Positions 6,250-11,853 of a DNA stretch of 11,853 nucleotides are shown here, in pieces. Origin of the DNA: CG2-30-40-21 sp043806395 (GTDB lineage Bacteria > UBA9089 > CG2-30-40-21). The position numbers and the translations under genes were made by a program. How positions within the stretch are numbered: position 1 is the first letter of the stretch; each line of letters opens with the position of its first letter. The notes below the pieces were generated by a model, which saw only the letters and a program-made list of their open reading frames with translations, had not been told where the DNA came from and ran no database searches. The DNA lies in the NCBI GenBank assembly GCA_043806395.1, contig JAZDHC010000228.1:1-11853 (forward strand). Reading direction: 5' to 3'.

Positions 6250-7269
6250 TTACCTCCTTCTAAATATATCATAAATTCCACTTATTTCCATAAGAAAAAG
6301 TGCGTTAGAAAATCTACCAAACGGATTAATACACACATCCTCTCCAATATCCCTTCGTTTTAAGGCAAAAAGGTCGCATCCCGGAACATTATCACCTGTA
6401 ATTATAGAACATGCCCCTTGAAACCCACTCTCTTCCACTATATTTTTACACTCATCACTAAATCGACCATCAGGATAAGCAAAGGATAACACCTTACTAT
6501 TTATGTGTTTTTCAATAATATCCTTTGATTCTTTGATCTCTGCTTCTCTTTCTGACAACACTAATGTTGTCAGAAACCTGTGCGATTTGGTATGAGCACC
6601 AAAGGATATTCCCTTAAGTATCATCTCTCTTACCTGTCCCCAGGTAAGCATCAAAGCAGCTATTTCTACAGAACACTCAATATCTTCCTTCAGACGAGCA
6701 ATTGCTGCATTTCTGGTATCCTCATCCATTTTTTTTAATGTTGAGAGAATTTCGTTTATCAGTGTTACCTTATTGTCAGAAATCCCGGTCTCCTTTAATG
6801 TTCGAAACAATTCTGTTTGTAAAAATGCATCCCAGCTCTCCTCCAGAAGCATTCCAACCTCATCTGTCCACAATAACCTGTTGCTATCAATATAATCTGC
6901 GGTTAAGAATATAGTAGCTGGTAGATTACATTCTCTTAAAACAGGGAATGCATTTTCATAATTATCCATATATCCATCATCAAAGGTAATCACCATGTTA
7001 TGATTTGACAATTGCCTCTCTTTTTGAAGCAAATCCATTGCCTTTTCTAACGAAATAACCTTATGTTCTTGCAATACCTTCATCTGCTTTTCAAATGTAG
7101 AAACAGAAATCGCAACCGCAGGGCGATAATAATCCTTCATCCTTGTATCATCAAGTACTCGATGATAACATAGGATAGTAATCCGGCCCTTTCTTAAAGA
7201 TTTGACCAACCAGAGCAACCCGGTGTAACCTATTATAATACCAATAATCCATTTAATTATCAATTTCAT
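6250..7269 (-). CDS. Membrane-anchored NodB-type polysaccharide deacetylase (CE4)
   Basis: A 339-residue carbohydrate esterase family 4 enzyme, expected to remove N- or O-acetyl groups from the glycan at the membrane. Residues about 4-22 form one hydrophobic helix, followed by basic residues (KSLRKGR), suggesting an N-terminal anchor. ILCYHRV (32-38) opens the domain. The catalytic and metal aspartates sit in TFDDGY (95-100), the metal His pair is H226 and H230 in HTKSH, and AYPDG (264-268) corresponds to the third family motif. About 90 mostly helical residues (130-220) separate the first two motifs. I chose the ATG at 7267-7269, which overlaps the stop of the preceding glycosyltransferase as ATGA; a longer frame from 7314 would overlap it by 49 bp and push the anchor inwards. 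Stop-start overlap suggests translational coupling. The acetylated substrate is unknown. Confidence 0.88.
   Translation of the reverse strand: MKLIIKWIIGIIIGYTGLLWLVKSLRKGRITILCYHRVLDDTRMKDYYRPAVAISVSTFEKQMKVLQEHKVISLEKAMDLLQKERQLSNHNMVITFDDGYMDNYENAFPVLRECNLPATIFLTADYIDSNRLLWTDEVGMLLEESWDAFLQTELFRTLKETGISDNKVTLINEILSTLKKMDEDTRNAAIARLKEDIECSVEIAALMLTWGQVREMILKGISFGAHTKSHRFLTTLVLSEREAEIKESKDIIEKHINSKVLSFAYPDGRFSDECKNIVEESGFQGACSIITGDNVPGCDLFALKRRDIGEDVCINPFGRFSNALFLMEISGIYDIFRRR
6252..6257 (-). promoter_or_regulatory. Ribosome binding site fixing the amidotransferase start
   Basis: On the minus strand this reads GGAGGT, 7 nt before the ATG at 6242-6244, and overlaps the last codons of the deacetylase gene. 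It rules out a missed start that would place a cysteine at position 2, so the absence of the catalytic N-terminal Cys is real rather than a start-site error. Confidence 0.8.
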
Positions 7270-8417
7270 ATCGAAAGTTCTCCCATACTTAAACCACGCT
7301 TCTTTCCATACCATGCAAGATATAATTCTTCGTAAGATTTTACCATCTTTTCTATGCTGAACTCTTTCTTTGCCCTCCTAAAGCCAGCCTTCCCCATTTT
7401 TCTTCTTTTTTCATCATCTCGCAAGAGAGTACTTATTGCTGCCACCAATACTGAAGCATCTCCGGGTTGAATTAAAATACCTGTTTCTCCATCTATCACC
7501 AATTCCGAATTACCCCCTACATTTGTAGCAACAACAGGTAATCCTGCAGACATAGCTTCTAGAATTGTATTCGACAATCCCTCGCTCTTTGAAGGCAAAA
7601 CAAACATATCCATGATTTTTAACAATTCAGCAACATCATTCCGTTCACCAAGAAAAATAACATGGTTGCCTAATCCTAATTCAGACACAAGCAATTCTAA
7701 TTCTCCTCTTATTTGTCCATCTCCAATCAACAAAAACTTAACTTGAGGAAATTCCTTCAAAATCCCTTCAGCAGACTTAATAAAAACATCAAAATTCTTT
7801 ACCGGATCCAATCTTCCAACAGTTCCAACTAAAACATCTCCTTGTTCAACACCAATTTCTCTTTTCTTCTGCTCATTTTCTACACAAACATCGGGAAATT
7901 CAACCCCATTATGAACACAAACTATTTGTTTCTCATTAAGCCTTGTGATATTTATCAATCCTCTCTTTAAGTCCTCAGAAACAGTAACTATTTTGTCAAT
8001 AAATGGTGCTAATAACCTTCGTGTCCATACCCTTCTCTTTTTTATCTCAAAAAAATCGTCTATATTCTTTCCATGTTCGCTGTAAATAACCACTGGAACC
8101 CCAGCTATTCTGGCACCAAGAACCCCATCAAAAAGGGCAGGCCAGCCCTTAGCATGAAGGATATCTATTCTTTGTTCCTTGAACAGTTTTGCCAATCTTA
8201 GGAAAAGAAACGGCTCATGAGACTCTCCTGTCTTCATGTCAAATATTTTTACCCCTTCTTTCTTAATTAATTTCAAAGAATATCCTAATCCTGAAAGACA
8301 ACAAATAGATGGCTCAAATATCTCTGGATTCATATTATTTATTAAGGTACTCGTACCTTTTTCCAGCCCCCCTGTTTCTAAAGAATGAAGCAGGTGCATA
8401 ACTCGAACAGTATTCAT
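7266..8417 (-). CDS. GT4-family glycosyltransferase, Stp2-like (exosortase A-associated type)
   Basis: A 383-residue GT-B sugar transferase. The N-terminus MHLLHSLETGGLEKG (7-21), ILHAKGWPALFDG (86-98) and IYSEHGKNIDDF (111-122) match my memory of the family named stp2, PEP-CTERM/EpsH1-associated sugar transferase. The donor domain has VGTVGRLDPVKNFD (197-210), SEGLSNTILEAM with E279 and E287, and VVATNVGGNSE. I place the start at ATG 8415-8417 because AGGTGA lies 5 nt upstream; a GTG at 8424-8426 would add three residues but would have no ribosome site before it. It begins 1 bp after the ligase stop and ends in an ATGA overlap with the deacetylase, so all three are probably translated together. 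The sugar transferred cannot be stated. Confidence 0.88.
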   Translation of the reverse strand: MNTVRVMHLLHSLETGGLEKGTSTLINNMNPEIFEPSICCLSGLGYSLKLIKKEGVKIFDMKTGESHEPFLFLRLAKLFKEQRIDILHAKGWPALFDGVLGARIAGVPVVIYSEHGKNIDDFFEIKKRRVWTRRLLAPFIDKIVTVSEDLKRGLINITRLNEKQIVCVHNGVEFPDVCVENEQKKREIGVEQGDVLVGTVGRLDPVKNFDVFIKSAEGILKEFPQVKFLLIGDGQIRGELELLVSELGLGNHVIFLGERNDVAELLKIMDMFVLPSKSEGLSNTILEAMSAGLPVVATNVGGNSELVIDGETGILIQPGDASVLVAAISTLLRDDEKRRKMGKAGFRRAKKEFSIEKMVKSYEELYLAWYGKKRGLSMGELSI

Positions 8418-8418
8418 T

Positions 8419-9816
8419 TCAATCACCTATTTTTGAAGACTTAACAATGTTTTTTAAGGATACACTTAAGGCATAGAAAAAATATGGTAGTACATAATAT
8501 ACTCTGTTTCCAAACATCCAATACAATAAGAATCCATACAATGAAATCTCAAGGGCAAAGGCTATATTTTTAACTTGAATTCCATCAATTTCAAAAGGAG
8601 CATGTTTTCTCACAAATCTTAAATCCTTAAGTATTAAGAAAATAAATCCCATATAAAATAAAAAACCAATAATTCCTGTTTCACTCAAGAGCTGGATATA
8701 TGTATTATGAGATACCCTTACATTAGTCCCTGTTCCTTGATAATATTTTTTACACATATAACGAAAATTGTCTGGTCCTACCCCCAAAACAGGATAATCT
8801 TTCCACATTCTCCATCCAGTCTTATAGAGTTCTACTCTTACAGAGGCAGATCCTTCTTGATCACAGTGCTCCAATGTCTTCATTCTTCCCCAATATTGTG
8901 AGGGAGCAAAGATTAAGGCAATTAGAACAACTATTCCTACAGAGATTAAAACCTTTGGAGACAGCTTTGTCTTGAAAAGAATTAAGATTATCATTAATGC
9001 CACTTGAAGACTTGCTCCCCGGGAGCTTGCAATAACAATACAAAATATTATAGGAAAAATTAAAAAAGCAAACATTTTTTCCCATTTCTTCTTACTAAAA
9101 AATTTATAAAAAAGAAAGGGAATTACCATGGCTATCGCAGATGATAGTTCATTAGAACCTTTAATCTGTGCTTCCCCTATATTTTCGAGCCTATTAGCTC
9201 CTTCTAAAAAATAAGACCTGCATCCTTGAAGAGCCAAATATCCACAAGGAATTGCAATTAACCAAAACACAATATTTAGTCGTTTAGGAGAATTTATCAA
9301 ATTAACAAATACAAAAAAAATAATAATTAATTCAATAAAATCTTTATTTGATTTCCAACTTACTGCAGGAAATTCTGCATAAAAAGAAGAGAAAACCATT
9401 GTTATTAACATCATTATTAATATCCATACCTGAGGAGGACAGACAACAGATATGTTTCGAGTAGTTAGCATCTTTAATAACCAACTCACGGCTGTAAGCA
9501 GCATAAATACCAAAAGTGGATGCATCCACTTTAAACCTGCCATATACCACACACTACCAGGAAGAAAAAAATATACCCAAACAGTTCCTATTATCCCTAT
9601 AAATGGATTAATAAAAATCCCTACAATTCCTATAATAAATATAGCCATAATCAAGCTACCACGAATAGACTCTGTGAATAATAACATCCACCCTATCACC
9701 AAAGAAATAATCATCAAAAAAATCCCATATATTCCATATAATGGGTTTTCTCTGTTTTCTTCTTGCCATGTTTTTATCTCTTCTAAAATATTTTTTATGG
9801 ATTTACCGAACAACAC
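8419..9816 (-). CDS. O-antigen ligase/polymerase (Wzy/WaaL-like membrane protein)
   Basis: A 465-residue polytopic membrane protein with roughly 10-12 hydrophobic helices and a large non-hydrophobic loop at about 305-372. The family landmarks are SSRGASLQVAL (264-274, with the conserved Arg266) and the loop ending VSHNTYIQLLSETGIIGF (367-384, His370 in the Wzy_C-type position). LGVGPDNF at 344-351 is also typical. It probably joins undecaprenyl-linked glycan units or transfers them to an acceptor on the outer face of the inner membrane. The segment IKGSNELSSAIAMVIPFLFY (218-237) recalls the NNELALAL-MVIP stretch of ligases annotated as exosortase A-associated O-glycosylation ligase, so a protein acceptor is possible. 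The start is GTG 9814-9816 or TTG 9811-9813; aaggag is spaced better for the TTG, and the difference is one residue. It overlaps the flippase gene by 14 bp. Confidence 0.87.
   Translation of the reverse strand: MLFGKSIKNILEEIKTWQEENRENPLYGIYGIFLMIISLVIGWMLLFTESIRGSLIMAIFIIGIVGIFINPFIGIIGTVWVYFFLPGSVWYMAGLKWMHPLLVFMLLTAVSWLLKMLTTRNISVVCPPQVWILIMMLITMVFSSFYAEFPAVSWKSNKDFIELIIIFFVFVNLINSPKRLNIVFWLIAIPCGYLALQGCRSYFLEGANRLENIGEAQIKGSNELSSAIAMVIPFLFYKFFSKKKWEKMFAFLIFPIIFCIVIASSRGASLQVALMIILILFKTKLSPKVLISVGIVVLIALIFAPSQYWGRMKTLEHCDQEGSASVRVELYKTGWRMWKDYPVLGVGPDNFRYMCKKYYQGTGTNVRVSHNTYIQLLSETGIIGFLFYMGFIFLILKDLRFVRKHAPFEIDGIQVKNIAFALEISLYGFLLYWMFGNRVYYVLPYFFYALSVSLKNIVKSSKIGD
8423..8428 (-). promoter_or_regulatory. 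Ribosome binding site favouring ATG 8415-8417
   Basis: On the minus strand this reads AGGTGA, 5 nt before the ATG. It overlaps the in-frame GTG at 8424-8426, which makes that GTG an unlikely start for the glycosyltransferase. Confidence 0.6.
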
Positions 9817-11272
9817 CCTTCTCCTTATAGTTAAACCATAATTCTTTTACCTTCTCTTTTTCCTTTTCATCATAAAAATTAAAGAAATAGAGTAAAACTG
9901 GAAAGGTCATAGCTAATAAACTTTTTACTATTAAGGAAAGCCAGAGAGACATTACAGGAAGAAAAAGACTAACTAAATATATTAGTATTGCTGCCAACAG
10001 CATCTTCAAGATTCTCTTAAATTCATATGAAATAGGATAAAATATCTGTGAGATAAACCAAGCAGTAGCTGCCATGGAAAAATAAGACAATATTTTAAGC
10101 ATTCCTGCCCCTATCATACCATACATGGGAATTATTATCCAGCTTAATATTACCGTAAAAACAATAGGTACCCATACTGTAAGAGGAACCCATTTGGTTT
10201 TTTTCTCCAAATAGAGACCAACTCGAAGGACATAATTTGCTCCAAAAAATAAACAGCTTATAGCGATTAAAGGAACTACTTTATAAGCTTCAATAAACTC
10301 CTTTCCAGCTACAATACCTATAATATCCTTAATTAAAAGAATCAGCCATAATGTCAAAAATATTAATACAAACTCAAAATAAGTTAATATTCTGGCATAT
10401 ATTTCCTTAGCATCTTCCCTTCCAGCTATTTCAAACCTAAAAGCAACCCAAATCATTGTAAAGGGCTGACCTATTAAGGTATTTAATAACATGCCAAATT
10501 TAGATCCAAGGGCATATATTCCAACCATTCCTAAAGAACAAAACCTATTAAGAAAAAATCTATCAAGATAATTCAAGAGATACATCCCTAAGTCAGCAGG
10601 TATCAAAGGCACCCCAAACAGAAACATTTCTTTAAGCTTAGAATATGAGAAAGAAATACCCACATCTCTAACTGTATAATAAATTAAATATCCAGAAGAG
10701 ACAACTCCTACAATTATTCCACTATATAATACCCCTAAGATTCCTATATGAAGGAAAACTATAAAATATATATTAAGCACCAAACCCAAAAACATCCGTA
10801 AAATTGAAATCGTAACATAAAAAGTCGAGACCTCTTTAACCCTTAAATAAGCAAACGGAGTACTCAAACAAGCCTCAAAAATCAGAGTAATAAAACTAAG
10901 TTGAAAATAATATGTATATGTATCTGTTTTAAAAAATGCTGTGGAGAATTGCCTGCTAAAAACAAGGAGAATCAGACTACCAAGCAATCCAGTTAATATA
11001 TTAAAAATTAGTGCCGAGCTTACCACCTCCTTTTTATCATTTTCATCCTTATAATAAAAATAATACTTACTTACTGCAGCAGCAAAGCCGGCTATCAAAA
11101 CTGTACTTATGATACAAACATTTAAATCAAGAATCTCTATAAGTCCATACTCTTTAGGGTTCAAATATCGAGTATAGATAGGGACCATTAAAAAACCCAT
11201 TAATCGGCCGACAATACTCCCTATCCCATAAACTACAGAATGACCCAAAAATCTTTTTAATTCCTTAAACAT
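9803..11272 (-). CDS. Wzx-type polysaccharide flippase (PST/MOP superfamily)
   Basis: A 489-residue integral membrane protein with about 12-14 hydrophobic helices along its whole length, the expected size for an oligosaccharide flippase. The N-terminus HSVVYGIGSIVGRLMGFLMV, followed by PIYTRYLNPKEYG, is the classic PST opening: amphipathic start, then a first helix and the YTRYL-x-P-x-EYG motif. It would flip the undecaprenyl-linked repeat unit across the inner membrane for the neighbouring ligase/polymerase. The ATG at 11270-11272 lies 6 bp after the stop of the dockerin-like gene, whose last codons contain ggaggaaggga as ribosome site. Its 3' end overlaps the ligase gene, fixing it in the operon. 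The substrate is not predictable from sequence. Confidence 0.92.
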   Translation of the reverse strand: MFKELKRFLGHSVVYGIGSIVGRLMGFLMVPIYTRYLNPKEYGLIEILDLNVCIISTVLIAGFAAAVSKYYFYYKDENDKKEVVSSALIFNILTGLLGSLILLVFSRQFSTAFFKTDTYTYYFQLSFITLIFEACLSTPFAYLRVKEVSTFYVTISILRMFLGLVLNIYFIVFLHIGILGVLYSGIIVGVVSSGYLIYYTVRDVGISFSYSKLKEMFLFGVPLIPADLGMYLLNYLDRFFLNRFCSLGMVGIYALGSKFGMLLNTLIGQPFTMIWVAFRFEIAGREDAKEIYARILTYFEFVLIFLTLWLILLIKDIIGIVAGKEFIEAYKVVPLIAISCLFFGANYVLRVGLYLEKKTKWVPLTVWVPIVFTVILSWIIIPMYGMIGAGMLKILSYFSMAATAWFISQIFYPISYEFKRILKMLLAAILIYLVSLFLPVMSLWLSLIVKSLLAMTFPVLLYFFNFYDEKEKEKVKELWFNYKEKGVVR

Positions 11273-11278
11273 ACATTT

Positions 11279-11853
11279 TTATCCCTTCCTCCAATACCAA
11301 TTCCACATCTGGGTAAAGATCATCAAATCCTCAAAATCTACTTTCCCATCTGGTTGAGTAATCAAATCAGGTGATTGTCCTGAAGTTGTGTTTATTGCCC
11401 CAGCAATATCACCGCGAAGATCACCTTGATTGGATTGATAGGCATTCCAATATATTGTAAACCACACCAAATCCTCAAAGTCTATTATCCCATCAGGCAC
11501 TTCCTTATTTTTTTGACCAAAGTCACACAATAGTTTTAGTGGAATAGGGTCATTTTGTTTTCTATTAGTAATAAAACTATATATTGGAGAGGTCACTTTG
11601 GAAAAGTTACGAAAATTCACATCAAGTTTATAATAATACTTAGTGTTCGGATCTAATTTTCTTAATACTATTCCCCAACTGCCATATTCTGTTCTTATTG
11701 ACTTAGATAAGCTACTGGAAGATTTACCATAAAATATCTCTATATTTAAAACAGGATTGTTGCTTGCATTAAACAAATAATACGGTCCTGGCCAGGTAAG
11801 GAAGGTAATGACAGCACTATTTTCATCTACGGGATAAGCATTAACCCCAGATA
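11279..11853 (-). CDS. Fn3-like plus dockerin-like exported protein, 3' part only
   Basis: The open frame runs through the right edge, so only the last 190 residues are seen; the TTG at 11774-11776 is internal (the frame continues upstream as TWPGPYYLFN) and is not the start. The visible part has an Fn3-like beta-sandwich ending: an AVITFLTW strand near the edge, then IEIFYGKSS, LRKLDPNTKYYYKLD and YSFITN, the pattern of Fn3 domains in exported or phosphatase-like proteins. After a short linker come two similar loops, DGIIDFEDLVWFTIYWN (about 11444-11494) and DGKVDFEDLMIFTQMWN (about 11300-11350), about 48 residues apart, each like a dockerin F-hand calcium loop followed by an aromatic helix. 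Such tails are found at the C-terminus of secreted proteins. Its stop is 6 bp before the flippase start, so it is probably the first visible gene of the operon. The catalytic part, if any, and the signal peptide lie outside the window. Confidence 0.8.
   Translation of the reverse strand, partial: SGVNAYPVDENSAVITFLTWPGPYYLFNASNNPVLNIEIFYGKSSSSLSKSIRTEYGSWGIVLRKLDPNTKYYYKLDVNFRNFSKVTSPIYSFITNRKQNDPIPLKLLCDFGQKNKEVPDGIIDFEDLVWFTIYWNAYQSNQGDLRGDIAGAINTTSGQSPDLITQPDGKVDFEDLMIFTQMWNWYWRKG

Noticed and set aside
7270..7314. Longer N-terminus for the deacetylase starting at 7314
   Set aside because: It would overlap the preceding gene by 49 bp and put 15 non-hydrophobic residues before the membrane anchor; the ATGA overlap start at 7269 is typical of coupled genes.
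1..11853. CRISPR array, tRNA, rRNA or riboswitch
   Set aside because: No regularly spaced direct repeats, tRNA-like cloverleaf or conserved RNA motif was seen when reading the intergenic parts on either strand.

Overview
This is an AT-rich bacterial window, and every intact gene lies on the minus strand. It holds part of a surface-polysaccharide (exopolysaccharide, capsule or O-antigen-like) biosynthesis locus. The flippase plus O-antigen-ligase-type polymerase suggests a Wzx/Wzy-type pathway in a Gram-negative-type cell. The partial protein at the right edge ends in two dockerin-like DG-x-[IV]-D-F-E-D-L calcium-loop repeats. I associate that style with uncultured planctomycete-like or candidate-phylum bacteria, but the taxonomic hint is weak and no phylum can be assigned.

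Layout from left to right (+ coordinates). 1-106: nothing recognised. 107-649: plus-strand remnant of an IS4-family (YREK-type) transposase whose catalytic glutamate codon is replaced by TAG. 650-933: non-coding, with a 97-bp MITE-like palindromic element (796-892) nested inside a wider pair of 19-bp inverted arms (766-784 and 937-955). The right arm forms the 3' end of the neighbouring glycosyltransferase gene. 934-2127: GT4 glycosyltransferase. 2128-2369: non-coding, with an imperfect inverted repeat. 2370-3620: a second GT4 glycosyltransferase with several homopolymer tracts. 3621-3746: short spacer. 3747-4289: WcaB/CysE-like left-handed beta-helix acetyltransferase. 4310-6244: asparagine-synthase-like amidotransferase with an apparently dead glutaminase site. 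6250-7269: membrane-anchored NodB-type polysaccharide deacetylase. 7266-8417: third GT4 glycosyltransferase. 8419-9816: O-antigen ligase/polymerase. 9803-11272: Wzx-type flippase. 11279-11853: 3' part of a secreted Fn3-like plus dockerin-like protein, 5' end outside the window.

Transcription runs right to left. The seven genes from the right edge down to 3747 are packed with gaps of 20 bp or less or small overlaps, so they look like one operon. The two leftmost glycosyltransferases are set off by gaps of 126 and 242 bp and may be later additions or separate units. A plausible division of labour is as follows: glycosyltransferases build a lipid-linked repeat unit; the acetyltransferase, deacetylase and amidotransferase-like protein decorate it; the flippase exports it; and the ligase/polymerase joins units or transfers them to an acceptor. 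The third glycosyltransferase, the ligase and, more loosely, the second glycosyltransferase resemble families described as exosortase A/PEP-CTERM-associated. No exosortase or PEP-CTERM protein is in the window, and the adjacent exported protein carries a dockerin-like tail instead.

The most interesting points are the loss of essentially all glutamine-site residues in the amidotransferase, the nested inverted-repeat structure that supplies the C-terminus of the leftmost glycosyltransferase, the amber codon exactly at the transposase catalytic residue, and the dockerin/Fn3 protein joined to a glycan-export operon.
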